From positions 1 to 20,656 of the IMG/VR virus record IMGVR_UViG_3300047547_000130: DNA of 20,656 bases; one strand, written 5' to 3'. Below are positions 4,921 through 12,578 of this stretch, one piece after another. Below the pieces are notes generated by a model that worked only from the letters and a program-made list of their open reading frames with translations, was not told the DNA's origin and made no database searches. Position 1 is the stretch's first letter. Every line of letters starts with the position of its first letter. The DNA comes from a virus. A program made the position numbers and the translations under genes.

Positions 4921-5398
4921 AAACCCGGAGATGAAAAAGCGGAACCGTAAGGCGTCACTAAGCAAGCTCCAAGAGGACGCTGATTCTGTCGCCAAGGTTG
5001 CAGCAGAACTTCCTCCAGCCGCGCCACCGTCAGCCGAGGACATTGCCAAAGGCAAGCTGCCGAGCCGAAAGGAGCTTGTTGACATCTGCATGAAAAACGT
5101 CACCAGAGCCGAGAACCTTGACGACGCCGTTACCGTGAACAAGTCCGTTGCAACCGCCGCAGAGATATGCGGATACATCGGCAGGGCGCAGCGTGGCGGG
5201 GCCGATACGGAGAGCGCGACAGCCGAAGCGCAAGGGATCACACCAGAAATCCTGTCGCAGTCCATTCATGAAGTCGAGAAACGAGCCAAGATGAGTGACG
5301 CCGCCGACAAGAAGTTCCTCAAGAAGCGCAGGCTCGAAGCCACGAAAGCTGCTGCCGAGACCGCGCAAGACAGCCAAGACCAGAATCAAAAAGCATAA
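4898..5398 (+). CDS. Hypothetical protein, candidate terminase small subunit, 166 residues
   Basis: The ATG at 4898 follows GAGG with five bases of spacing and overlaps the resolvase end by 23 bases. The N-terminus is basic (MKKRNRKASLSKLQ), the middle is helical (LPSRKELVDICMKNVTRAEN), and the C-terminus is a highly charged, Lys- and Ala-rich helix ending in a Gln/Asp tail. I recognise no domain. It sits directly before the large terminase, the usual place of the small subunit, and its size and DNA-binding charge would suit that. This is inference from position only. Confidence 0.6.
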   Translation: MSSRDLHRNPEMKKRNRKASLSKLQEDADSVAKVAAELPPAAPPSAEDIAKGKLPSRKELVDICMKNVTRAENLDDAVTVNKSVATAAEICGYIGRAQRGGADTESATAEAQGITPEILSQSIHEVEKRAKMSDAADKKFLKKRRLEATKAAAETAQDSQDQNQKA

Positions 5399-5414
5399 AG
5401 TGTAAAATTTCTTC

Positions 5415-5443
5415 TTGCGTCCGATAACGGCGCACTGTAGTAT
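5415..5443 (+). promoter_or_regulatory. Possible rightward promoter for the packaging/head operon
   Basis: TTGCGT (5415-5420) and TAGTAT (5438-5443) are separated by 17 bases and a TG precedes the -10 box. The match to consensus is moderate. The position, upstream of an operator-like site and the terminase gene, makes a late promoter plausible. Confidence 0.35.
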
Positions 5444-5455
5444 TCCGCCATCAGA

Positions 5456-5482
5456 TGAGAATGGTTCTCAGAATCATTTTCA
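5456..5482. promoter_or_regulatory. Fur-box-like double dyad, operator site D
   Basis: TGAGAATGGTTCTCA (5456-5470) and TCAGAATCATTTTCA (5468-5482) are two 7-1-7 inverted repeats that overlap by three bases. Each resembles the TGAnAATnATTnTCA half of a Fur box. The first also shares TTCTCAG-ATCA with the site at 718-740. It would lie just downstream of the proposed transcription start, where binding would repress. A phage regulator is as likely as host Fur. Confidence 0.45.
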
Positions 5483-5504
5483 TTTATGCACCAGAAAAGA
5501 AAAA

Positions 5505-5525
5505 GGGCCGGGAACGCCCCGGCCC
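5505..5525 (-). terminator. GC-rich hairpin, terminator-like on the minus strand
   Basis: GGGCCGGG (5505-5512) pairs perfectly with CCCGGCCC (5518-5525) across a five-base loop. On the minus strand the stem is followed by TTTTTCTTTTC, the form of an intrinsic terminator. On the plus strand no T run follows. It would therefore stop leftward antisense transcription coming from the structural genes. Confidence 0.5.
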
Positions 5526-5578
5526 CAACCCTAACGGAGAAAACGAAAATCAATCGGTTAATCCAAGGGTAGCGGCGC

Positions 5579-7165
5579 ATGGCGCGAATGGCAAGTAAAA
5601 TTTATTCCGCCGACGAGATCGCGCACTTCAAGCGCGAATATGCTCGCTGCTCCGCTGGCTACGCTGGCTTCGTCTATTGGTGCAAGCACTACGTCAAGGT
5701 TCCCGACAAGCGCAGCGGTCGCCCGGTTCCCATGATTCTCTACCCGGCGCAAAAGACGGTCGCCCGTGAAATCATCGAGAATGGCAACTGGCTCTGGATT
5801 CTAAAGGCTCGCCAGCTTGGAATGACATGGTGCTTCGCCGCGATCATCATGTGGTTCATCACGTTCAAGAACCTCTGGACGGCCAGCGTGATGAACCAGA
5901 CCCTTTACTATGCCCGCCAGTTCATCGACAAGATTTATTTTATCTGGTCTCACCTGCCGCAACCGCACCTACAGGCCATGATTACCAGCAAGAACAAAGA
6001 CGAGATGGTCTTTGACCACATGGGCAAGGGCTGTGCGATCTACTCCGTTGCGGCTTCCGAGAACGCCGCCCGATCCATGACGAACAACATGAACCTCTAC
6101 GACGAGGCGGGCTACTTCGAGTATTTGAAGGAGAGTTTGCAAGCCTCGGAACCGGCGGTCGAGCGCTCCGGCGGCGTCAACGTGGGCATGTCCACGAGCA
6201 ACGGCCCGCACGGAGACTTCTATGATGGTTGGAAGTCGGCCATTGCCGGTGAGAGCCGTTACAAGCCGCTGTTCTTTGAGTGGTGGCAAAACCCTGAGCG
6301 CACCCAAGACTGGTACAACAACGAAGCGGCCCACCATGTCAATGAACCCCTGTACATGGCACGCGAGTTCCCGTCCTCACCGGAGGAGGCTTGGACTGCT
6401 GCCGGTGGCCGATGCTTCCCGTTCTTCTCGGCTAAGACGCATGAGCGATCCCTGTATGACATGGGTTACACGCAAGCCCACCGCGACTGGGCGCGGTACC
6501 GATGTATTGACTGGGGTGGCGATGATCCGTTCGTCTGCCTCTTTGTTATGCTGCTGCCTCACGGCAAGGGCATAACGGTGGACAAGAAGTGCGTCAACAC
6601 GATGCGCGAACTGTCAGCCTACCATAGAGACCCGGAGACCGGCGATCCCGTTGACGACGACAACCACATCCCGGACGCCTTGCGCTATCTGGTGATGACG
6701 GTGCCGCTCAAGGGGCACATTCACGTTTACGACGAAATCTACATTCCGCACGCCGCCGAGAAGAAGCTGGACTTGATCCACCTGATTAACAAGGTCAAGG
6801 AGCGTTCCGGCGACGACCGCTTCCATCTGAGTGTAGCGGACCGCAGCAACAGCATCAACATTGTCACGTTTACCGCCTATGGCGTCCCGCTCATTCCAGC
6901 CAAGACGGTACGACGAGGGCATGGCAAGTTTGTCGAGATTAATGCCGGTATCGACATGCTGAACATCTACGTCAACGGCGTGAACGAGCTTCACCTTAAA
7001 AAGATGGAGCCGAGCGCGGCTGACCAGATTCGCAAGAAATACGAGGATGCCGGTCTCAGTGCGACCAACCGGATTCCCGACCGCTGGCACAAAGTCATAC
7101 AAAAACGCCTTGACCGGAAGAAATGCGAGACGGTCCCGCACCCGGTCTTGGGCGAGGATTACTAA
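5579..7165 (+). CDS. Terminase large subunit with rearranged nuclease domain
   Basis: The 528-residue packaging motor has an ATPase domain with a Walker A-like KARQLGMTW (76-84), Walker B MNLYDEAG (171-178; Asp175, Glu176) and the coupling motif GMSTSNG (203-209). The RNase H-like nuclease begins with CIDWG (Asp311) and has the strand HVYDEIYI (382-389) and SVADRS (Asp421). The third acidic motif, NHIPDALRY (Asp366), which normally lies at the C-terminus, instead lies between the first two, in a 48-residue segment (about 330-378) flanked by CAAGGGCA and CAAGGGGCA. The C-terminal end has no second copy. The start ATG follows AAGGG nine bases upstream. Identification as terminase is firm; whether the order affects function is unknown. 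Confidence 0.93.
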   Translation: MARMASKIYSADEIAHFKREYARCSAGYAGFVYWCKHYVKVPDKRSGRPVPMILYPAQKTVAREIIENGNWLWILKARQLGMTWCFAAIIMWFITFKNLWTASVMNQTLYYARQFIDKIYFIWSHLPQPHLQAMITSKNKDEMVFDHMGKGCAIYSVAASENAARSMTNNMNLYDEAGYFEYLKESLQASEPAVERSGGVNVGMSTSNGPHGDFYDGWKSAIAGESRYKPLFFEWWQNPERTQDWYNNEAAHHVNEPLYMAREFPSSPEEAWTAAGGRCFPFFSAKTHERSLYDMGYTQAHRDWARYRCIDWGGDDPFVCLFVMLLPHGKGITVDKKCVNTMRELSAYHRDPETGDPVDDDNHIPDALRYLVMTVPLKGHIHVYDEIYIPHAAEKKLDLIHLINKVKERSGDDRFHLSVADRSNSINIVTFTAYGVPLIPAKTVRRGHGKFVEINAGIDMLNIYVNGVNELHLKKMEPSAADQIRKKYEDAGLSATNRIPDRWHKVIQKRLDRKKCETVPHPVLGEDY

Positions 7166-7176
7166 AGGGGTAGCGC

Positions 7177-7563
7177 ATGGAAGTGGTCCATATTATTCCT
7201 CGGCACGACACGCTGTCGCTGTACAAGTTCATGCGGTTCTTGCAGGACGACGGCTGGTCTTATGACGGTCATCGGCTCGTCAAGGGCAAGATTCAGTTGG
7301 TCTTGGAGACTTACGCCGACCGAGACGCGGAGACCGGCGAGATCAGCGCATATATGGTCAACGAACTCATGAAGCCGCAGCTTGCCATTCACCGGCAGGA
7401 TCGCGGCATCAAGATCGAGACGGTTCTCAAGAAGCACGCGGGCGCTCCGTATCCGAAGCCGCCCGTGCCGCAGCCGGAGAGCCGATTGGAGTCGCCGTCT
7501 GACGCGGAGAAACCGAAGCCGATGTCCGACGAGGAAGTCGCGGCTTGGGCTGAGGCGAAGTAG
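7177..7563 (+). CDS. Hypothetical protein, 128 residues
   Basis: The start follows AAAGGGG near the terminase stop. The N-terminal 85 residues look like a small folded domain (HIIPRHDTLSLYKFMRFLQD, then KGKIQLVLETYADRD); the C-terminal 40 residues are proline-rich and then acidic (PKPPVPQPE, SDEEVAAWAEAK) and probably disordered. I recognise no family. It lies between terminase and portal, a place where small packaging accessory genes are common. Confidence 0.65.
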   Translation: MEVVHIIPRHDTLSLYKFMRFLQDDGWSYDGHRLVKGKIQLVLETYADRDAETGEISAYMVNELMKPQLAIHRQDRGIKIETVLKKHAGAPYPKPPVPQPESRLESPSDAEKPKPMSDEEVAAWAEAK

Positions 7564-7574
7564 AGGAGGCGTGA

Positions 7575-7862
7575 ATGGACCCGATGTGGGTGTTGGGTAT
7601 CGCCGTTGGCGTTATCGGCGCACTAATGGGGTTCTGTGTGCAGCTTCTTATGAGACAGATCGACGGTCTTGACAAGAAGCTGGATGCCATGAAAGAGGAC
7701 GCCGAGAACTACAAGGCCAATACGCGGGAAGTGCTGACACGGATATTCGAGCGGGTCGATGAGGTGGCGGAAGGGTCGGTGAAGGAGTTTACCGACGTTC
7801 GCAAGGAACTGACGGACATCAAGGTTCACGTTGAACGGCTGGATGCGAGGCGCGACAAGTGA
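7575..7862 (+). CDS. Small membrane protein with coiled coil, 95 residues
   Basis: The ATG follows AGGAGG. Residues about 4-27 (MWVLGIAVGVIGALMGFCVQ) form one hydrophobic helix; the rest (about 30-95) is a charged, heptad-like coiled coil (MRQIDGLDKKLDAMKED, then VRKELTDIKVHVERLDARR). The layout is like small phage membrane proteins of the holin, spanin or hemolysin-like type, but no specific motif decides. The last bases overlap the next start as GTGA, so it is coupled to a second membrane protein. Confidence 0.65.
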   Translation: MDPMWVLGIAVGVIGALMGFCVQLLMRQIDGLDKKLDAMKEDAENYKANTREVLTRIFERVDEVAEGSVKEFTDVRKELTDIKVHVERLDARRDK

Positions 7863-8173
7863 TCTGGATGAGTCTGATAGCGGGTCTTGGTCTTGGCGTC
7901 GTCGCTGGATGGCTGTCGAAAGACTGGATTGCCAGCCGACGGCTCTCTCGCTTGGAGAGTTTCTATCTCGATGAGATCGCTGGCTTTCGCAAGACCGAGC
8001 GAGACCTTCTGGATCGAATCATGAGCGGCGGGAATTACGGCATTTACGAAGCTCTGCGGAACGGCGGCAAGGCCATGAAAGACAAGCCGGTAAACGACGA
8101 CTACGACCGGGCGGAGCAGGAGAAGGACGATTACGGCGACATGCAATTCGGCACTGGGCCATACGGAGGCTAA
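7859..8173 (+). CDS. Small N-terminal membrane-anchored protein, 104 residues
   Basis: The GTG start at 7859 overlaps the previous stop (GTGA) after GAGG. The N-terminus (IWMSLIAGLGLGVVAGWLSK) is a single hydrophobic anchor with a glycine-zipper look. The rest is charged, with an acidic tail rich in Asp and Glu and a Gly/Tyr end (DDYGDMQFGTGPYGG). It pairs with the preceding membrane protein. I do not recognise the family; a role in the membrane during lysis or entry is a guess. Confidence 0.6.
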   Translation: MIWMSLIAGLGLGVVAGWLSKDWIASRRLSRLESFYLDEIAGFRKTERDLLDRIMSGGNYGIYEALRNGGKAMKDKPVNDDYDRAEQEKDDYGDMQFGTGPYGG

Positions 8174-10342
8174 GTGGAAAAGCAGTCCGATGTCCGAAAT
8201 TACGGTGAAGTCAATGTCGGCTCCCCCGAAGGCGCTAAATCGTTCATGCAATCCGCCCTTGGAGGCCGGGAGAAAGACCGTCACCCGTATGAAAAGCAGT
8301 GGTTCACAAACATTGCCATGTGCCTTGGCTACCAGTGGCTCCGTTGGGACAGCCGATCCAACCGGATGCAGCCGCCGCGTGATTCCCGCAAGCCGCGCAT
8401 CGTGGGCAATATCATGTCGGGCATCGTGCAGACCTGCAAGGCTCGCATGTTAAAGCAAGACCCAAAGGTCACGGTAAGACCGGCGACATCCGACGACGAG
8501 GATATTGAAATCGCCAAAATTTCAACCCGCGTGCAGCAGGCGTACGACAAGAAGATCGGCATAAAGACTTTGCGCGACGAGTTCTTCGACTGGCTGTTCA
8601 TGACGGGCAACGCCTTTTACAAGGTGTCGTGGGACAGCAAGGCCGGGGCACCGCTCATGTTTACGCCGGACATGCTGGCTATGCCCGGAGAGGACGGCAA
8701 CGACGAAGCTCTGAACCTGCTGTCGGCGCAAGACGAGTTCAAGGCTATTGCCGGTGACATGAGCATGACAGCCTACACCGGCGAGCCTCGCGTGGAAGCT
8801 CTTGGACCATTCAATGTGCTGTGGGAGCCGACACTGAAATTCAAGGACTCGCCGTGGGTGCTTGTGACCAAGCTCCGCAGCAAGACCTATGTGCGCGACA
8901 AGTATCCGAAGTTTGCCGATCAGATGGATGTCTCTCCTGAAACCGGCGGTTACTCGGCGTGGTTCGAGCGCGGCCTCCTGTCGTTACAGGGCGACCATGC
9001 CGGGGCCGAGACCAACTCCAACAACGGGTCCGTCATTGTTCACGAGCTTTACACGAAGCCGGACTCGCGCAACCCCAACGGCATCGTTGCCGTCATGGTC
9101 GGGCAACTCCTTGTCGAGCATGGAGAGAATCCTTATCGCTGCATCCCGCTGGCCTACTGTGGTGACATCACTGTGGCTGGCCGACCGATTGCGACATCCA
9201 GAATCGAGCAGGTGATCCCGCTGCAAGTGGACATCAATAAGACGCTCTCGCAGATCGTCGAAAACCGCAATAAGACGGTCTCGCCGAAGTTGGGCATTCC
9301 CATCGGTGGCGGCACGACGCAGGCAGACTTCACGGACGGCACCGGCGAAATCTTCGAGTTTCACGCCGACCAGTACGGCAACCGCCCCGAATATCTGCAA
9401 GCCCCGACGTTGCCGCAGTACGTGTTCGAGCATTTGAATACGCTCTACCGTTTCGTGGACGACATCACCGGGATTCATGATGTCTCTAACTCCCGTGCGC
9501 CGACGAGCGGGGCGAGTGGATACCTCGTGGACCTCCTGCTTGAGCAGGACGAGACGCGATTCGGACCGCTCGCCCTGCGCGTGGCTGAATGCGAGAAGGA
9601 GATGCGGACAATCCTTCACAAGATTCTTCGCATGTACATCACTGAGGACCGCTTGCTGACAATCGTTGGCAAGAACCAAGCCTTCGATACGGAGATGTGG
9701 TTCAACGGCAATATGCTGGTCGGCTCCAAGGAGACCGATCCCAACGTGGATTACTACGACATCGACGTGGACTTCCAGCCGTCGCTGTCCAACAGCAAGC
9801 CCGCCATAAAAGAGGCGATCTTCCAGCTTATCAATCAGGGCTTCTTCAATCCGCAGAACCCGATGGATAAGCAATTGGTCATGATGCACCTGAACCTAGA
9901 CGCCCGCGATGCCGACTTTTTCGACGACATCGAGCAGGACCGATCAAAGGCGATGGACGAGAACCGGCGTCTTAAGACCGGCGAGCCTGTCCCGGTCGCC
10001 CCCTATGAAAACCATGCCATCGAATATTTCGTGCATAACAAGATGCGGAAGTCCCCGGAGTTCGGGACTCTGCATCCCATGATTCAGCAGATGGTTCACG
10101 AGCATTGCTCGATGCACGAGTACTACTTGCAGCAGTTGGGGTACATGATTCCTCAGCCGCCGCAGCCACCGGCTCCGGCACCCATGCCGGGAGCGCAGCC
10201 GCAAATGGGAATGCAACCGCCGACGATGGGGCAGGGGATGAACCCGATGCCGCCGGAGATGGCGATGCAAGGTGCGCCCATGACCAACGGGGTCAATGGG
10301 GTCGGCACCAACAGACTTGCCCTGCTTAACGGCGGGGCATAA
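8174..10342 (+). CDS. Portal protein (P22-like), 722 residues
   Basis: The GTG at 8174 lies directly after the previous stop and follows GGAGG. The large size, N-terminal region around HPYEKQWFTNIAMCLGYQW and KPRIVGNIMSGIVQTCKARM, and the middle region with ENRNKTVSPKLGIPIGGG are typical of the P22-type portal family. The portal is the dodecameric ring at one capsid vertex through which the terminase pumps DNA. Position after terminase and before the scaffold supports this. The C-terminal 70 residues are rich in Pro, Met and Gln (PQPPQPPAPAPMPGAQ) and probably flexible; P22 portals end in a barrel instead. The stop codon sits inside a hairpin (see 10340-10397). Confidence 0.88.
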   Translation: MEKQSDVRNYGEVNVGSPEGAKSFMQSALGGREKDRHPYEKQWFTNIAMCLGYQWLRWDSRSNRMQPPRDSRKPRIVGNIMSGIVQTCKARMLKQDPKVTVRPATSDDEDIEIAKISTRVQQAYDKKIGIKTLRDEFFDWLFMTGNAFYKVSWDSKAGAPLMFTPDMLAMPGEDGNDEALNLLSAQDEFKAIAGDMSMTAYTGEPRVEALGPFNVLWEPTLKFKDSPWVLVTKLRSKTYVRDKYPKFADQMDVSPETGGYSAWFERGLLSLQGDHAGAETNSNNGSVIVHELYTKPDSRNPNGIVAVMVGQLLVEHGENPYRCIPLAYCGDITVAGRPIATSRIEQVIPLQVDINKTLSQIVENRNKTVSPKLGIPIGGGTTQADFTDGTGEIFEFHADQYGNRPEYLQAPTLPQYVFEHLNTLYRFVDDITGIHDVSNSRAPTSGASGYLVDLLLEQDETRFGPLALRVAECEKEMRTILHKILRMYITEDRLLTIVGKNQAFDTEMWFNGNMLVGSKETDPNVDYYDIDVDFQPSLSNSKPAIKEAIFQLINQGFFNPQNPMDKQLVMMHLNLDARDADFFDDIEQDRSKAMDENRRLKTGEPVPVAPYENHAIEYFVHNKMRKSPEFGTLHPMIQQMVHEHCSMHEYYLQQLGYMIPQPPQPPAPAPMPGAQPQMGMQPPTMGQGMNPMPPEMAMQGAPMTNGVNGVGTNRLALLNGGA

Positions 10343-10397
10343 GGGGGACCGGGGGTGCGCTACCCCGGCGGTGTGTCGCCGCTCATGGCCCCCCTTA
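10340..10397 (+). promoter_or_regulatory. Branched RNA hairpin between portal and scaffold genes
   Basis: TAAGGGGG (10340-10347, beginning at the portal stop codon) pairs perfectly with CCCCCTTA (10390-10397); two more CC/GG pairs follow after one mismatch. Inside are two smaller stems, GGGG/CCCC (10352-10355 with 10363-10366) and GGCG/CGCC (10367-10370 with 10377-10380). The whole could fold as a three-way junction. No long T run follows, so a weak terminator, processing site or translational control element for the strongly expressed scaffold and capsid genes is possible. Confidence 0.55.
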
Positions 10398-10416
10398 TAA
10401 CCTTGGAGGTTTTTCT

Positions 10417-11163
10417 ATGCCTGACGAAATCAATAATGGCGCACCGGCAGCCGGACAAGCTCCCGCCGGTCAGGGAAGCGGAGCGGATGAAGGGTCTGGT
10501 CAGCAAGGACAGGCTCCAGCCGCGAACGCCGCCCAAGGCCAAGGCGATGCGCCTCGGTCTTGGAAGTACGGTGACACTGAAGTTGACGGCGAGGTCGTGG
10601 ACACCGGTCTTTGGGTCTTGCAAATCTCGTCTGCGGCGAAGCAGGGCGACCCGAACGCTATCGCCCAACTCCGGCAGATGTTCCCGTACCTGAGCGCGGA
10701 GCAGAAGCAGGAGGCCAAGCAGACCATCCAGCAAGGCCAAGCCAACGGCCAGTCGTCCGGTGGGGATGCAGAACTTCGCAAGAAGATCGACGAGATGGAG
10801 CGGCGCGAGAAGCAGCGCGAGTACTCCGGTCGCCTTCAGTCCAAGTTCGAGAATCTTCGCTCCAAGCACAAGCCGGAGACTTACCACAAGGACACGCAGC
10901 TTGTTGCTGAGGCAATTGCCGATGCGGTTGAGCAGCGCGGGGGCAACGGCGACGCCGCTTACCAGCGCGTCATCAACATGATGGCCGAGTACAAGAAGTC
11001 CATCATCGCCGACGCCATGAAGCAGTATCAGAAAAAGTCATTCAACGCCGAAGGTCCGGGTGGCGCAGCCGCCCTGCCCAAGCCGAGCGAGAAGCCCATG
11101 ACTCCGGACGAGCGCAAGCGGCGCATCAAGGAGAAGATCGAAACCGGGGCTTACGAGCAGTAG
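10417..11163 (+). CDS. Probable scaffolding protein, 248 residues
   Basis: The ATG follows TTGGAGG. The protein has a low-complexity N-terminus rich in Gly, Ala and Gln (about 1-45), a short ordered stretch (SWKYGDTEVDGEVVDTGLWV), and then long charged helices (about 80-215) with a basic C-terminus (TPDERKRRIKEKIETGAYEQ). A helical, Gln-rich protein placed between portal and major capsid protein is the usual form of a head scaffold, which guides coat assembly and then leaves. A basic C-terminal helix binds coat protein in P22 scaffold. The assignment rests on position and composition. Confidence 0.75.
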   Translation: MPDEINNGAPAAGQAPAGQGSGADEGSGQQGQAPAANAAQGQGDAPRSWKYGDTEVDGEVVDTGLWVLQISSAAKQGDPNAIAQLRQMFPYLSAEQKQEAKQTIQQGQANGQSSGGDAELRKKIDEMERREKQREYSGRLQSKFENLRSKHKPETYHKDTQLVAEAIADAVEQRGGNGDAAYQRVINMMAEYKKSIIADAMKQYQKKSFNAEGPGGAAALPKPSEKPMTPDERKRRIKEKIETGAYEQ

Positions 11164-11230
11164 TTTTTGTTGTTCACTGTAAACGCCCGTGTCGAGCGCA
11201 CGATGAGGGCATTGGTCAAGGAGAAAGAGC
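11164..11230 (+). other. Leader of the major capsid gene with hairpin
   Basis: This short gap holds a bulged hairpin (GCCCGTG at 11185-11191 with CACG and GGGC at 11199-11210) and the ribosome binding site AAGGAG near 11219. It may help set the high expression of the capsid gene. No clear promoter is seen. Confidence 0.35.
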
Positions 11231-12487
11231 ATGGCTGGAGCTACTACCTCTACCATGAGCGCAATCCTGAAAGAGGATTATGAGGGTCCGATTCGTGACC
11301 AGACGAATAACCTCATCGTCCTCTACGACCGCTTCCTGCGGGCTGGCCGTGTCACCAATCGTGGCGTTCAAAAAACCACGACCGGCGGCTTGGAAGTCTA
11401 TGTGCCGCTCCGCACGGGTCGTAATCACGGGATTGGCGCTCGTCCAACTGTCGGTGCGTTACTGCCGACGGCTGGTCATCAGTCGTTTGGGGCCGCGAAG
11501 TACAACGTGACGCAGCAGTTGGGGCGTCTGGAACTGGAACTGTCCGTCATCAAGGCCGCGCAGCGTGACGTGGATGCGTTCACCGATGCTGTCGATGCCG
11601 AAATGGACGGTCTGGCGAATGACATGGCGTATGACATGAATCGCCAGATTCTCGGTGACGGTTCCGGCATTCTGACCATCTGCGGCACGACCACGGCCAG
11701 TACCACGGTCACGGTGACCGACACGGGCATGCTGGAAGTCGGCATGATTATCGACATCCGCAACACCTCCACGGGTGCAGCCGTCACCAACGGCACGGAA
11801 GTTGAAATCCTGACGATCCCCAGCACGACCACGTTCACGGTCTCGCTAGCTGTCACCACCTCGTCCAGTCACGCGATTTACCGTGCCGGTGCGCGTGACG
11901 CCTCTGGTTGCTACGAAATCTTCGGCATTGATTACGTGATTGACAATGCCAATGGTTCGTACGGTCAGGGCAACTACGGGCAGATCAGCCGCAGCGCCGC
12001 CGCTTACTGGAAGGGTAACGTCCTCGGTAACAGCGGCACGTTGCGGACGCTGACGACTCGCCTTATGCGCGATGCGCTGAATGAGGCAGAGGTCAACGGC
12101 GGCAAGGCTGGCCGTGGCATTTCCGTGATTGTCACCACCCACGAGATTGCCGCTGTCTATGGCGAAATGAACGTCGCCGACAAGCGGTATCCGGGGTCTC
12201 CCGGCAAGCCGGAGATGAAGTTTGATGCTGGCTGGACGAACCTGCAATACGCGGGCAAGGACATCCTCGCGGACAAGCACTGCAAGGACAACAAGATGTA
12301 CTTCTTGGATGAGTCCTGCCTTGCTTTCTACCACGAGGGCGACTGGGAGTGGATGGATGACGATGGCGCGGTGCTGTCTCGCGTCATGGATCGTCCGGCC
12401 TATGAGGCGGTCATGTATCGCTTCATCCAGTTGGGCGCGGCGGCCTGCAACGTCCACAGCGTCCTTGAGGACATTCGCCACACCTAA
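11231..12487 (+). CDS. Major capsid protein, 418 residues
   Basis: The position after the scaffold, the length, and the sequence fit an HK97-fold phage major capsid protein. The N-terminal arm (MSAILKEDYEGPIRDQTNNL) is followed by SFGAAKYNVTQQLGRLELEL and an E-loop-like region. Residues about 140-240 contain a Thr-rich beta segment (TTASTTVTVTDTGMLEVGM, then STTTFTVSLAVTTSS) that looks like an inserted Ig-like surface domain. The conserved C-terminal part includes VTTHEIAAVYGEMN and MFLDE-like CFYHEGDWEWM regions of the fold. Copies would form the icosahedral shell. Confidence 0.85.
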   Translation: MAGATTSTMSAILKEDYEGPIRDQTNNLIVLYDRFLRAGRVTNRGVQKTTTGGLEVYVPLRTGRNHGIGARPTVGALLPTAGHQSFGAAKYNVTQQLGRLELELSVIKAAQRDVDAFTDAVDAEMDGLANDMAYDMNRQILGDGSGILTICGTTTASTTVTVTDTGMLEVGMIIDIRNTSTGAAVTNGTEVEILTIPSTTTFTVSLAVTTSSSHAIYRAGARDASGCYEIFGIDYVIDNANGSYGQGNYGQISRSAAAYWKGNVLGNSGTLRTLTTRLMRDALNEAEVNGGKAGRGISVIVTTHEIAAVYGEMNVADKRYPGSPGKPEMKFDAGWTNLQYAGKDILADKHCKDNKMYFLDESCLAFYHEGDWEWMDDDGAVLSRVMDRPAYEAVMYRFIQLGAAACNVHSVLEDIRHT

Positions 12488-12578
12488 ACGGAAGGTGAGG
12501 TGAAAAGGGTACTGAACCAGCGGGCGTTTCCGCTGGCGAACACCATCCGACTGCCGCACAGCGGCAAGAAAGGTTCCA
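12488..12578 (+). other. Gap with two perfect hairpins after the capsid gene
   Basis: CCAGCGG (12517-12523) pairs with CCGCTGG (12530-12536), and TGCCGC (12552-12557) pairs with GCGGCA (12561-12566). Neither is followed by a T run. They could protect the abundant capsid mRNA end or limit read-through. Confidence 0.4.

Larger units (their letters stand above)
5399..5578 (+). other. 180-bp intergenic control region before the terminase
   Basis: No gene is visible. In order it holds a possible promoter (5415-5443), a Fur-box-like double dyad (5456-5482), a GC-rich hairpin (5505-5525) and the terminase ribosome binding site AAGGG (5565-5569). It is the largest gap in the rightward block, so a separate late transcript may start here. 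Confidence 0.55.

Noticed and set aside
8984-9889. Long minus-strand open frame of 301 codons inside the portal gene
   Set aside because: Shadow frame produced by the codon bias of the portal gene; no ribosome binding site or motif.
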